From NCBI GenBank assembly GCA_019636285.1, contig JAHBXV010000018.1, forward strand, positions 1 to 64,000: DNA of 64,000 nucleotides, read 5' to 3'. The DNA comes from Planctomycetaceae bacterium (GTDB lineage: Bacteria > Planctomycetota > Planctomycetia > Planctomycetales > Planctomycetaceae). Shown one piece after another: positions 1-8,905 of this stretch. Position numbers and translations under genes: made by a program. The notes beneath the pieces were generated by a model, which had not been told where the DNA came from, ran no database searches, and saw only the letters and a list, made by a program, of their open reading frames with translations. The stretch's first letter is position 1, and the number at the start of each line of letters is the position of its first letter.

Positions 1-53
1 TTCTTACTCCGATACCATTCGCCATCGCGACAACGCCCGCCAATCCCGTGGGG

Positions 54-887
54 ATGTCCACGAGTCCGGCTTACCAGGAGAATCCGGGAGACGCCTGGTT
101 CTGCAAAATTGGCGAGCGAGAGTATGGCCCCATTCGTCTGGAAGAGTTGATCGCGTGGGCACGCCAGGACCGCATCTGGAAACAGACGCCCATCCGATAC
201 GGGAATGACGGAGCGTGGTTCGCCGCGGGAGAATGCGAGGAACTCTTCGCCCCCACAACGGTCGCGTCGAATGTCTCCACGAATGTCCCGACGGGCGGCG
301 AGGCAAGTTCGTTGCCACGAACAGAAGAACGCCGCGATCCGTCGGCGGCCGCCGGCGCGCTGATCCACAACGTCAATCGACTTCCCTATCTGTCGGCATC
401 GCGGGAAAAGGCCGATCGCCAACGAGAACGAGTGCCGCTGGGAACACTCCTGCGTGATAACGCCAAGTCGCTCGGAATCGCGGGCGGACTGGCACTCTTA
501 CTTCTGATCTGGTTTTTCCCCTACCCGAACCAGTATTCGACACTGCTCGCCGACGTCCAGAACACTTATACGGAGTTTATTGCTTTACGGGAGCAGAATG
601 CCGACGAAGCACAATGGGAAGACTTACAGTCCAGAACGGAAACTCTGTATCGCGATCGCGTCAAGCAACTCGAACAGACGGCGACTCCGGACGATCCGGC
701 CAGCCAGTGCCTGTTGTGGGCACTTCGCGACTATCTCCCCAAGATGCTCCGCGAGGCCCGCATGAAAAGAACCGCGGCCGAAGAGAAATTCGAGGAGAAC
801 CTCGTCGCGGCACGAGGGTTTATCCATCCGGGAGAGCCGGCAGTCGCTGCCGAGACTGATTCCACCCAGGCGCCCACCGCCAACTGA
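54..887 (+). CDS. GYF_2 (DUF4339) domain protein with one membrane segment
   Basis: The N-terminal ~60 residues match the GYF_2/DUF4339 pattern (WFCKIGEREYGPIRLEEL, then a TPIRYGNDGAWF stretch), a small domain of unknown role common in planctomycete membrane proteins. About residues 140-160 form one hydrophobic segment (GIAGGLALLLLIWFFPYP), followed by a charged, helical C-terminal region (repeated E/R/K) likely on the other side of the membrane. The first ATG is at 54, but no good Shine-Dalgarno precedes it and the frame is open back to the window edge, so the true start may lie outside the window. It stands alone before the DUF1559 gene. Its cellular role cannot be told from sequence. Confidence 0.75.
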   Translation: MSTSPAYQENPGDAWFCKIGEREYGPIRLEELIAWARQDRIWKQTPIRYGNDGAWFAAGECEELFAPTTVASNVSTNVPTGGEASSLPRTEERRDPSAAAGALIHNVNRLPYLSASREKADRQRERVPLGTLLRDNAKSLGIAGGLALLLLIWFFPYPNQYSTLLADVQNTYTEFIALREQNADEAQWEDLQSRTETLYRDRVKQLEQTATPDDPASQCLLWALRDYLPKMLREARMKRTAAEEKFEENLVAARGFIHPGEPAVAAETDSTQAPTAN

Positions 888-1035
888 CAATGATCCCAAG
901 TCGATCGCTTTCAAGGAAGGTGATCGTCCGGACCCGAAGTGTTTGTTTCATTAAACCCATCCGTTAGTCCCAGGAACTTCAGACGACACAGTCACTATTG
1001 TTCCCCAGTCCCACGGTCAACACGAAAGGCATGCC

Positions 1036-2130
1036 ATGATGCGATCCATCACCCCCGTACTTCGCCCCGACGACGTCACACCCGCGAGTCGACGAGGCTT
1101 CACGTTAATCGAACTTCTGGTGGTGATTGCCATCATTGCCGTCCTGATCGCGCTGCTTCTCCCCGCGGTACAGCAGGCCCGCGAAGCCGCGCGGCGTACC
1201 GAGTGCAAGAACAAGCTTCGGCAAATCGCCATCGCGCTGCACAACCACATTGATGCACACGGGTCGCTTCCCCCCGGCTACATGAGCTATGACGAAGCAG
1301 CAAATCGTTACAACGTGGGGGGCTGGCAGCATACGGGAAGCCCGAACGAACTGGGCTTCAACTGGTTGTGCAACATTTTCCCATATCTCGAAGAACCGAG
1401 GCTGGCGGAACTCGCCCAGGCTTGCAATGCCGACCGGCCGGTTGGAACTCACAACCCTGCCGATCATTGCGAGTCGATGTACAGTTCAACCGGCCTGGGA
1501 TCGAGTCAAGCGAAGTTTCTGCTCTGCCCATCGGCCGTCGCCGCCAATCAGAAATTCTCCGATAGCGGGTACGGTCTGGAGAATCTGACCAAGGGGAATT
1601 ACGTGGCCTGCTTTGGTTCCGGAGACTTCCTGAGTTGGGAAAGTTCGACGACTTCCGGCGCCTTCGGCTGTACCTTTCTTGGCCAGGACGATGTCGGCAA
1701 CGACCGGTTTCAGGCCGGGAAAGGAAAGCGTCCCGGCGATCTCACCGATGGCATGAGCAACACGCTGATGCTGAGCGAGGTCATTGCGATCGACGTCGGC
1801 GGCGGCACCACGAACAGCGACATCCGGGGCGTCTGGATGAATCCGAGCATGGGAGCGTCGGTCTACTCGACACGGCTTAACCCGAACTCGCGGGAAATGG
1901 ACCGTCTGACCGCATGCGACGGAAACATCCCCAACACGTCTCCCCTGTTCTGCGATGACCAGGACGTGGACGGACCCGATACCTGGGCGGCCGCTCGAAG
2001 CTATCACACCGGCGGCGTGAACGCCGCGCTGTGCGACGGTTCGGTCCGCTTTATCAGCAATAACATCAATAACGACCTTTACCGGGCACTCGGCACGGCC
2101 GCCAACCGCGACAGTACCGATGGGCTGTAA
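1036..2130 (+). CDS. DUF1559 domain protein with type IV pilin-like prepilin leader
   Basis: Residues 18-45 are a textbook prepilin/pseudopilin leader (SRRGFTLIELLVVIAII) with cleavage expected after Gly21 and Glu at +5 of the mature protein, followed by the planctomycete signature LLPAVQQAREAARR. The C-terminal end has the family's H-X9-DG motif (SYHTGGVNAALCDGSVRF). DUF1559 proteins occur in tens to hundreds of paralogues per planctomycete genome and are thought to be surface or secretion-system pseudopilins; a precise role is unknown. An AAAGG sits just upstream of the ATG pair at 1036/1039. The small lipoprotein gene follows 71 bp later, a common arrangement for this family. Confidence 0.95.
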   Translation: MMRSITPVLRPDDVTPASRRGFTLIELLVVIAIIAVLIALLLPAVQQAREAARRTECKNKLRQIAIALHNHIDAHGSLPPGYMSYDEAANRYNVGGWQHTGSPNELGFNWLCNIFPYLEEPRLAELAQACNADRPVGTHNPADHCESMYSSTGLGSSQAKFLLCPSAVAANQKFSDSGYGLENLTKGNYVACFGSGDFLSWESSTTSGAFGCTFLGQDDVGNDRFQAGKGKRPGDLTDGMSNTLMLSEVIAIDVGGGTTNSDIRGVWMNPSMGASVYSTRLNPNSREMDRLTACDGNIPNTSPLFCDDQDVDGPDTWAAARSYHTGGVNAALCDGSVRFISNNINNDLYRALGTAANRDSTDGL

Positions 2131-2201
2131 GTCCTCAGTCGAATGCCGGGCGATCGAAAAAATCGACCACTCTCTCACCATGTCATCTGAAGGAACGACA
2201 A

Positions 2202-2594
2202 GTGTCTGCTCAGTTTCGCTGTTTTGTTTGTATCGCCATCGTGGCCTGTCTCTTGCCCGGCTGTGGCACCAACCCGGAACCGGAGCGGATTCGGGGTGTG
2301 ATTACGGTCGTGGCCGACGCGGCCCAGGAAGAAGAAATGTTCAAATCCATCTTTGTCAGCGGGTCGGCTCCCGCCGATCGCGAGGCTTATGCGACCGCCA
2401 GCTATAGCCCGGTGGAACCGGTGACGAACCAGGGATCGTCCGCCACGGTCTCCGTCACCGTGACACCATCCCGAATGGGTGGGGCCGCCGGCGACAACGT
2501 GGCCCAGAAAGAGCCGGAAGGTTCGCCGAAGACCGTTCAGTGGACGCTCGAAAAAGTCGGCGAGGACTGGAAGATTAAGTCAGCTCCTCTCTAA
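2202..2594 (+). CDS. small predicted lipoprotein
   Basis: A 130-residue protein beginning at GTG, chosen because AAGGA lies about eight bases upstream. Residues 1-21 are a lipoprotein signal (hydrophobic core then LLPGC, Cys21 the lipidation site). The remainder is soluble, beta-rich looking, and ends in a segment (WTLEKVGEDWKIKSAPL) resembling the last strands of NTF2-like or lipocalin-like folds. Small lipoproteins directly downstream of DUF1559 genes are usual in planctomycetes, which suggests a shared envelope function, but none is demonstrated. Likely co-transcribed with the DUF1559 gene and the FG-GAP gene 62 bp downstream. Confidence 0.8.
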   Translation: MSAQFRCFVCIAIVACLLPGCGTNPEPERIRGVITVVADAAQEEEMFKSIFVSGSAPADREAYATASYSPVEPVTNQGSSATVSVTVTPSRMGGAAGDNVAQKEPEGSPKTVQWTLEKVGEDWKIKSAPL

Positions 2595-2656
2595 TACGTG
2601 ACGGCTGTCAGCGCGCCGTTCATCGATGGCGCTGGCACTGAGATTGACTTCGACCG

Positions 2657-3997
2657 ATGTCCACTCGCTGGTTGCTCCTGGCAGCTGTCGTCATCCCGCT
2701 CGTCGGAATACCGCTTCTTGGCTGGATTCCGGCGGGCGGGCGCCTGCGGGAGCCCTTTCATAACGCCTCGACATTTCCGCGGTCCGAACTTTCGTTTCAG
2801 GTGAGTTCGATCCCTCCCGATCAATCGGATCGGCCGCGCATCACGAACGTCCAGATCCTCGACTTCGACGACCATGGGTCCGTCGATGTCATCGTCTGCG
2901 ACGCGCGGCGAAATGCCGTCTTGCGCTATCAACGGACGTCCGACCAAGCCTGGCAGGAAACAACTCTGGGAAGCGGGCTCATCGCACCGGCGCACGCCAC
3001 GTGTGTCGACCTCGATCGCGACGGTCGCCGCGATGTTCTGGTCGCCGTGCTGGGAAACCTATACCCCGATGATTCCCCGGTTGGAAGTGTCGTCTGGCTT
3101 CAGCAACAGCCAGACGGAACGTTTGCCTCGAGGGTCTTGCTGACCGATGTTCGCCGGGTGGCCGACGTGCAACCGGGAGACTTTGACGGCGATGGCGACA
3201 TCGATCTGGCTGTTGCTGTTTTTGGCTACGCGCGCGGCGAAGTCCTCTGGATGGAGAACCTGGGCAACGAATCGTTCATCGACCATCGTCTCGACTATGC
3301 CGCCGGCGCGATTCACGTTCCGGTGGCGGACTTCGATGGTGACGGCGATCTTGACATCGCCACCGTGATTTCCCAGGAAACCGAGGAAGTCTGGGGCTAC
3401 GAAAACGACGGACAAGGCCGCTTCTCGCGAAAGCTGTTGTTTCAGACGGTGAACTACGACGTCGGCAGCGCCGGCCTGGTCGCCTCCGACCTCGACAGTG
3501 ATGGCGACATGGATCTGCTCTTACCCCTGGGGGACAATCTCGAATACCGCCATACGTTCCCGCAGCCCTACCATGGCTGTCTGTGGCTGGAGAATCTTGG
3601 CGGTTGGAAATTCGCCACGCATCGCATCGCCACGTTCGGTGGGACGTATGCTGCCGCGGTCGACGACCTCGATGGTGACGGTGACCGCGACGTGGTCCTG
3701 GTCAGCATGTTCAATGACTGGCGGACGACGGACCCCGCGAGCGTCATCTGGCTCGAAAACGATGGCCGTCAAAACTTCACGCCCTGGCAGATCGCGGCGG
3801 CTCCGACGCAGCTCTCCACCGTCGCCTGCGGAGACCTGAACGGGGACGGCCGCCCCGACATTGTCGCGGGTTGCATGCCTGTTTTAGACACTGACCCCCA
3901 AAGTCGGCGCCTGCCGGTCTGGGTCAATGGCCCAGAGACACAAACGTCCCGAAGCCTGCCGGACCGAATGTCTGCTCCTCAAACTGGGGCGCCGTGA
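2657..3997 (+). CDS. FG-GAP/VCBS repeat beta-propeller protein
   Basis: A short hydrophobic N-terminus (WLLLAAVVIPLVGIPLLGW) is followed by repeated calcium-binding-like motifs of the DxDxDGxxD type: DLDRDGRRD, DFDGDGDID, DFDGDGDLD, DLDSDGDMD, DLDGDGDRD and DLNGDGRPD, plus one degenerate copy (DFDDHGSVD). That is seven blades in total, the size of an integrin-like FG-GAP propeller. The protein is probably exported or anchored and binds calcium; the partner is unknown. Its stop codon overlaps the start of the next gene (TGATG), so the two are translationally coupled. Confidence 0.9.
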   Translation: MSTRWLLLAAVVIPLVGIPLLGWIPAGGRLREPFHNASTFPRSELSFQVSSIPPDQSDRPRITNVQILDFDDHGSVDVIVCDARRNAVLRYQRTSDQAWQETTLGSGLIAPAHATCVDLDRDGRRDVLVAVLGNLYPDDSPVGSVVWLQQQPDGTFASRVLLTDVRRVADVQPGDFDGDGDIDLAVAVFGYARGEVLWMENLGNESFIDHRLDYAAGAIHVPVADFDGDGDLDIATVISQETEEVWGYENDGQGRFSRKLLFQTVNYDVGSAGLVASDLDSDGDMDLLLPLGDNLEYRHTFPQPYHGCLWLENLGGWKFATHRIATFGGTYAAAVDDLDGDGDRDVVLVSMFNDWRTTDPASVIWLENDGRQNFTPWQIAAAPTQLSTVACGDLNGDGRPDIVAGCMPVLDTDPQSRRLPVWVNGPETQTSRSLPDRMSAPQTGAP

Positions 3998-5406
3998 TGG
4001 AACATCCCTCGTTGACTCGACGCATCGTCAAAGTCGTAGTCGCCTTTGTCGTATGCCTGGAAGTGGCCTGGCTTGCCATGGCCGCGATCGATCAACGGCA
4101 ACAACCGGTTCCCCCGTTGCCGGACTTGAGCCGCCTTGACGTGATTTCGCGCGAGGAACTACTCCAGGTGAGGAACCACCTCAACTCGCGATCGGCGGAG
4201 GACTGGCTGCGACTGGCCGTCCTGTTCAATGTTCACGGATATTTTCCCGAGGCCGAGCTTTGCGCGGAAGTCGCTACTCAACTTGCCCCGATCGACTCGC
4301 GTACCTGGTTCGAGCGAGGTCTGGCTTTGCATCAGACAGGTCGCATGGAGCAGGCCATCGAGATGTTCAAGCGCGCCCGGCCGCTCGCCGATCGCTCGAC
4401 CGCCGCCATGTGTTCGTTCTGCATTGGCCGTAATTACCTGAGGCTCGAGCGACCCCAGGAAGCCGAACTCGAGTTTCAAAAGGCAGGGTCGTTCGCCCCA
4501 GCTCAATTCGAACTCGCCAAACTGCTGATTCGGGATCATCGCGTCGATGAAGCAGAACCGCTCGTCGCCAACCTCCTGAAGAGCGACCCCACCGAACAGG
4601 AGTACCACCAGTTGGAACAGCGGCTGGCGATCGCGAAAGGCGACGAACCGCGCGCCCGCCTCGCCGAATTCCGTAGTGAGTGGACCAGCGATCGGCGTTC
4701 GACCGACGCCGTGATTGGCCTCCTGGGAAGTCGCCTGCTCGAGCATGGACTGGAACGCCGGTTCGCCCAGGTTCGAGCCTTAGCCCGTCGTCAGCAATGG
4801 GACACGGCCTCCCGGATCGCGATCGAAGTCCTTTCCGCCGAGTGGCAGCCGCGTTATTCCTCGGAAGTGGTTCGACTGAATCTGGAACTTCGTGAGTTCG
4901 ATCACGCTGAGGATGCCCTGCAGAAAGAAATCGAACTCGATGGTTTGACCGGCGAACGCGCGCTCACGCTGGGAGAAATTGCCTGGCAGCGCCAACAACC
5001 AGACCTGGCGCGCGAACACTGGCAGCAATCTCTCGCGATCGAATCGTTTGGACTGGCGGCTCAGCGCATCCTTGATGCGAAGCTCATGGAGAACGACGCT
5101 GAAGCGACGCGACGGCTCACCGACCAGGCGAGCCTGGCAGCGGTTCGGCAAAGTCTTCTCAATCGAAATTGGGCTCAGGCCGACCAACGTCTCACCGGCT
5201 GGGATCGGAGCCGGACGGAGGGGCCGTCGCTTCAATCCGCGCTGTTCTTTGAAGGGGTCGCGGCCTTTTTGCAAGGAAACATAACGCGTGCTCGCGAATC
5301 ATGGACGGCACTTTCCAAGGAGGGGCCTCAGCCCGGACGAGTCCAACGAGCTCTCCAACTCGCTGCCGACCACCCAGAGCTGACCGCTGACTCCCCGGCG
5401 AATTGA
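3997..5406 (+). CDS. membrane-anchored TPR repeat protein
   Basis: Starts with the ATG that shares one base with the preceding stop; a GTG three bases earlier is the alternative. Residues ~8-28 form an N-terminal membrane anchor (VKVVVAFVVCLEVAWLAMAAI). The rest is helical with several TPR-like pairs (for example WFERGLALHQTGRMEQAIEMFKRA and FCIGRNYLRLERPQEAELEFQKA), ending with a less regular C-terminal set. FG-GAP plus TPR protein pairs are common in planctomycetes and may form an envelope complex; this is inference from the coupling, as no enzymatic motif is seen. Confidence 0.88.
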   Translation: MEHPSLTRRIVKVVVAFVVCLEVAWLAMAAIDQRQQPVPPLPDLSRLDVISREELLQVRNHLNSRSAEDWLRLAVLFNVHGYFPEAELCAEVATQLAPIDSRTWFERGLALHQTGRMEQAIEMFKRARPLADRSTAAMCSFCIGRNYLRLERPQEAELEFQKAGSFAPAQFELAKLLIRDHRVDEAEPLVANLLKSDPTEQEYHQLEQRLAIAKGDEPRARLAEFRSEWTSDRRSTDAVIGLLGSRLLEHGLERRFAQVRALARRQQWDTASRIAIEVLSAEWQPRYSSEVVRLNLELREFDHAEDALQKEIELDGLTGERALTLGEIAWQRQQPDLAREHWQQSLAIESFGLAAQRILDAKLMENDAEATRRLTDQASLAAVRQSLLNRNWAQADQRLTGWDRSRTEGPSLQSALFFEGVAAFLQGNITRARESWTALSKEGPQPGRVQRALQLAADHPELTADSPAN

Positions 5407-5448
5407 TGGTGGCAGCGGCGCCCGAGTCAAGAAAACCGTTTCCGAGCC

Positions 5449-5476
5449 TTGCGAAAGCGGTCTTGCTTCCTAGAAT
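5449..5476 (+). promoter_or_regulatory. candidate sigma-70-type promoter
   Basis: TTGCGA, a 16-bp spacer, then TAGAAT. The predicted start site falls near 5483, immediately before or within the Fur-like dyad. The -35 is a moderate match and the -10 a good one. Confidence 0.5.
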
Positions 5477-5485
5477 AGCACTCTA

Positions 5486-5502
5486 TTGAGACTCAGTCTC
5501 AA
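5486..5502 (+). promoter_or_regulatory. Fur-family-like operator (7-1-7 dyad)
   Basis: TTGAGACTCAGTCTCAA is a perfect dyad about a single central base and matches the 7-1-7 architecture TGAnAnTnAnTnTCA of Fur-family boxes (10 of 14 bases of TGATAATnATTATCA). It lies on the predicted transcription start, the usual place for repression. Downstream genes encode an ApbE-DUF2271 fusion and a PepSY protein, families often tied to iron and extracytosolic electron transfer. Zur or PerR are alternatives. Confidence 0.55.
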
Positions 5503-5762
5503 CTCACTCGCCAGCCAGGTTCGCCGCCCTCAAGCGTGACGGTCTGCACCCAGCCACAACCTGCAAGTGATCGCCACGTTTCGCATCCGGCGACTGCTGT
5601 TACGAAGTCCAGGCTGGTAGTTGATCAGAGAGAGAATGTTCCTCCAGTTCGCACAGCGCGGGGTTTCCCGGAGCGCGGCTCTCGACTCAGTCATTTCACG
5701 GAGCGGGAATGCGCCCCGGTTGCTCCGCGGAACTTTCCATCGCATAAAGAACAGGAACCAGC

Positions 5763-7103
5763 ATGAACTGCCCCCGGATTGCCAATTATCCTCTGGCCGC
5801 ACTCTGGCTCGGAAGTCTGCTGGCTGGCCAGTTGGCGAGCGCGGCCGACTGGACCCGATTTCAGGATCTGAAGGCCACGGCCGCCGGCGTCGCGCTCCCC
5901 ACGACCGACTGGTCGCCGACGGAGAACCAGTTGTGGTCGACTGAAATTCACGGCTACGGTCAATCGAGCCCGGTCACCTGGCACGGCCGGGTCTTCGTGA
6001 CCTCGATTTCCGGCCCCAACAAAGAACACTGCCACATTTCCTCCTACGATCTGAAAAATGGCGAGAAGCAGTGGCAGGTCGATGTCGACTCGGCCACGCA
6101 AGCCGAGAACACGAACTACATCAGCCGTGGCGCGCCAACACCGGTTGTCGACGCCGAAGGGCTGTACTGCTTCTTCGAGGGAGGAAATCTCCTCTCGCTG
6201 ACACACGACGGAAAGCCCCGCTGGGAGCGGAATCTGGTCGAAGAGTTCGGCAAGATCGGCGCGCGACATGGCCTGTCGGCTTCACTCGAGCAAAACGATG
6301 ACCAGTTGTTTGTCTGGGTCGAGCGGGAAAGCGATCCCTATGTTCTGAGCGTCGACAAGGCCACGGGCAAGGACGTCTGGAAAGTTCCCGGCGTGGGAGC
6401 CACCAGTTGGGCCAGCCCGCGACTGCTGCCTGTCGACGGCGGCCAGCACCTGATCCTGAGCGCGGTCGGCAGTATTACAGGTCTCGATCCCGCGACTGGC
6501 CAAACGCTGTGGAAGCTGGAAGGAATTTCTGGAAACTCGTCCCCCACACCCGTGCCCGCTGGCCCCAATCGCTTCCTGATTGGTGCCACGGTCGGCCGTG
6601 GTGAATCCGACAACGGGAAAGCCGCTGATTCGAATGGCCTCGCTCGCGTTCAAAAGAACGACGATGGAACCTACCAGGCCGAATATGTATGGCGTGCCAA
6701 GCGGGCGACGTCGTCGTTTGGCTCGCCGATGGCCTACCAGGGAATGGCCTACTTCGTGAACGCGACGGGCGTGCTGTACGGACTCGACCTCGAAACTGGC
6801 GAAGAACGTTTTTCACAACGGCTCGCCGACAGTATGTGGGCGACGCCCATTCCCGTTGGCGACCGAATCCTGTTCTGCGGCAAGGGCGGGACGGTTTCAG
6901 TCATCGCCTCCGGGCCCGAGTTCTCGAAAATCGCCGAGAATGCCACCTGGCCGGTCGAAGCCACCGAAGCGCCGGCAGAGCCGCAGGGAAGGGGGCGGGG
7001 TGGATTCGGCGGCCCCGTTCTTTATGCGGGGGCCTTGGCCGACAATCGGTTGCTTTTCCGTCGCGGCGACCGGCTGTATTGCGTCGGCCAGGCCGGCGAG
7101 TGA
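5763..7103 (+). CDS. exported PQQ-like beta-propeller repeat protein
   Basis: An N-terminal signal peptide ends near residue 27 (LASAADW). The body consists of repeats of the PQQ-like propeller type, each ending in a variant of LDxxTGxxxW (YDLKNGEKQW, VDKATGKDVW, LDPATGQTLW, LDLETGEERF). It lacks obvious dehydrogenase cysteines, so it is more likely a BamB/YncE-like or planctomycete-specific propeller than a quinoprotein enzyme. Start ATG follows CAGGAACCAGC. It is the first gene downstream of the Fur-like dyad, but 221 bp separate it from the ApbE gene, so common transcription is possible rather than shown. Confidence 0.9.
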   Translation: MNCPRIANYPLAALWLGSLLAGQLASAADWTRFQDLKATAAGVALPTTDWSPTENQLWSTEIHGYGQSSPVTWHGRVFVTSISGPNKEHCHISSYDLKNGEKQWQVDVDSATQAENTNYISRGAPTPVVDAEGLYCFFEGGNLLSLTHDGKPRWERNLVEEFGKIGARHGLSASLEQNDDQLFVWVERESDPYVLSVDKATGKDVWKVPGVGATSWASPRLLPVDGGQHLILSAVGSITGLDPATGQTLWKLEGISGNSSPTPVPAGPNRFLIGATVGRGESDNGKAADSNGLARVQKNDDGTYQAEYVWRAKRATSSFGSPMAYQGMAYFVNATGVLYGLDLETGEERFSQRLADSMWATPIPVGDRILFCGKGGTVSVIASGPEFSKIAENATWPVEATEAPAEPQGRGRGGFGGPVLYAGALADNRLLFRRGDRLYCVGQAGE

Positions 7104-7242
7104 TCGAGCTGATTTCGAGATGTGGCGGGATTTCCAGCAAAGAATCTTCGAATCGAATCGCCGGACCGGATTCACTGGTTTCACAGCGTTAAAGATCGGC
7201 GACTTCCAATTCGATCGCGGCTTACTCAAGCTGTCAGCGAGA

Positions 7243-7282
7243 CGCTTAAGCAGGCCGTCGTCCGTCGCACTTGTTTTAAGCG
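7243..7282. promoter_or_regulatory. inverted repeat upstream of the ApbE fusion gene
   Basis: CGCTTAA (7243-7249) and TTAAGCG (7276-7282) are exact inverted copies with centres 33 bp apart, about three helical turns, 43 bp before the ATG of the ApbE-DUF2271 gene. It could be an operator or chance. Confidence 0.25.
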
Positions 7283-7324
7283 ACGCACTGCGAGGGCTCG
7301 GATTCGACCTCGGAGACTGTGAGC

Positions 7325-8905
7325 ATGTCGCTGAATCTGGTGCGCCCGACAGGCTTCGTTGCGAGTCTTGTCACAGTTTTCTGCGGTCTGGGGCAATCCG
7401 CTTCGGCCGAGAGCTTCTCGTTCTTCCATGAACACGTTCTAGGCACCTCCCTCGAGATCCAAGTCGAAGCGACGAACACCCAATCCGCGGACATCGCCGA
7501 GCAACGCATTCTCGCCGAGATCGATCGACTCGCGAAGATCTTCAGCACCTATCAATCCGATAGCGAATTCAGCCGCTGGCAGAATTCGTTCGAGACCGAG
7601 ATCCCGGTTTCTCCTGAATTGGGCGAGGTGCTGGCCGCCAGTGCCGCGTGGCAGGAAGAGAGCCATGGCGCGCTGAATCCGGCTGTGGAAAAGCTCTCTC
7701 AACTCTGGAAACAGGGAGAAGCTCTTCAATCAGTTCCCACCGACGTGGACTTGTCGCAGGCGGTCGCGGCAATCCAGACACCGCAGTGGCATCTCGACCC
7801 AATCGCTGGGACCGCGACGCGACTGGCTCGTGGTCCGCTCAGTCTGAATGCACTGGCCAAGGGGGATATCCTCGACCGGGCTTGCTCGGTTGCCCGGAAA
7901 ACTCCCGGCGTTCAGGAAGCCTTGGTTTGTCTGGGTGGTGACCTGCGGGTGTCTGGCAATCTCGCACGGCCGGTCCATGTCGTTGATCCAGCGAACGATG
8001 CCGTGAACGCGTCCCCGATGGCCACCATTCACGTGCATGAGCGAGGCCTGGCGACGAGCGGTGGCTATCGGCGGGGCGTTCGCATTCAGGGCCAGTGGTA
8101 CTCACACATTCTCGATCCGCGAACCGGTCGGTCGGTCGACCATGTCGCCAGCGCGACAGTCGTCGCGGCGACGGCCCGCGATGCCGATGCCCTGGCGACC
8201 ATTTTCAGCGTCCTGTCTCCCGCCGAGACCGAGCAATTCGCTGCGGCACGACCCGATGTCGAATATCTGCTCATCACTCGGGACGGTAAGAAGATTTCGA
8301 GCCCCGGCTGGTCCAAACTTGAACAGCCGGGGGTGTTTCCCCCGACCGCTTCCGCGCAGACTCAATTGGCGGAGGCCGATGGCCGGTCCAAACCGGAAAG
8401 TACTACCGAGCCTCAATTCCTGGAGTTGGTCGTCAACTTTCAGCTCGCTCGGCCGGAGGATTCGCAATACCGTCGTCCGTACGTGGCCATCTGGCTCGAA
8501 GACTCGGACGAAACCACGGTGAAGACGGCTCTTCTGTGGGTTCAGACCAAGCAGCCCGGTCCGCGCTGGCATCGCGATCTCCTGCGATGGTATCGCAACG
8601 ACGCAGTCCGCAGGGTCACAGACAAACGCGACCTCATCGGCACGATTTCCGGGGCCACGCGAGGTCCCGGTAAATACAAGGCGGTGTTCGATGGCAAAGA
8701 CGATACCGGCAATCCCTTGCCGCCGGGCAAGTACACGCTGTTTATTGAAGTGGCCCGCGAACATGGAACCTACCAACTGATCCGCCAACCGCTGACACTC
8801 GGCAATGAGCCGATGGTCGAGACGAAGTTGAAAAGCAATGTCGAAATCGAGTCAGCCACTTACGAATACCGCCGCGCTGCCGCAAGAAAGCCTGACGGAA
8901 AGTAG
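7325..8905 (+). CDS. apbE: FAD:protein FMN transferase (ApbE) fused to DUF2271
   Basis: After a signal peptide (cleavage near ASA-ES, residue 29), residues ~35-335 are an ApbE/Ftp domain: FFHEHVLGTSLEI, SLNALAKGDILDRA, TSGGYRRG, SHILDPRTGRSV and ARDADALATIF are all recognisable. ApbE enzymes attach FMN from FAD to Ser/Thr of exported redox proteins. Residues ~355-520 are a DUF2271 domain (LELVVNFQL, PYVAIWLEDSD, PGKYTLFIEVAREHG). That domain carries SGAT at residues 442-445, the core of ApbE acceptor motifs, so the fusion may flavinylate itself. ATG 7325 is preferred over GTG 7319 because GGAG is then at normal spacing. The downstream PepSY gene overlaps its 3' end by 68 bp. Confidence 0.92.
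   Translation: MSLNLVRPTGFVASLVTVFCGLGQSASAESFSFFHEHVLGTSLEIQVEATNTQSADIAEQRILAEIDRLAKIFSTYQSDSEFSRWQNSFETEIPVSPELGEVLAASAAWQEESHGALNPAVEKLSQLWKQGEALQSVPTDVDLSQAVAAIQTPQWHLDPIAGTATRLARGPLSLNALAKGDILDRACSVARKTPGVQEALVCLGGDLRVSGNLARPVHVVDPANDAVNASPMATIHVHERGLATSGGYRRGVRIQGQWYSHILDPRTGRSVDHVASATVVAATARDADALATIFSVLSPAETEQFAAARPDVEYLLITRDGKKISSPGWSKLEQPGVFPPTASAQTQLAEADGRSKPESTTEPQFLELVVNFQLARPEDSQYRRPYVAIWLEDSDETTVKTALLWVQTKQPGPRWHRDLLRWYRNDAVRRVTDKRDLIGTISGATRGPGKYKAVFDGKDDTGNPLPPGKYTLFIEVAREHGTYQLIRQPLTLGNEPMVETKLKSNVEIESATYEYRRAAARKPDGK

Larger units (their letters stand above)
5407..5762. other. gene-free stretch with candidate promoter and Fur-like dyad
   Basis: These 356 bases contain no convincing gene. 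They hold the candidate promoter and the Fur-like dyad listed separately, then about 260 bases of leader before the propeller gene. Short open frames here lack codon structure and ribosome sites. Confidence 0.7.
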
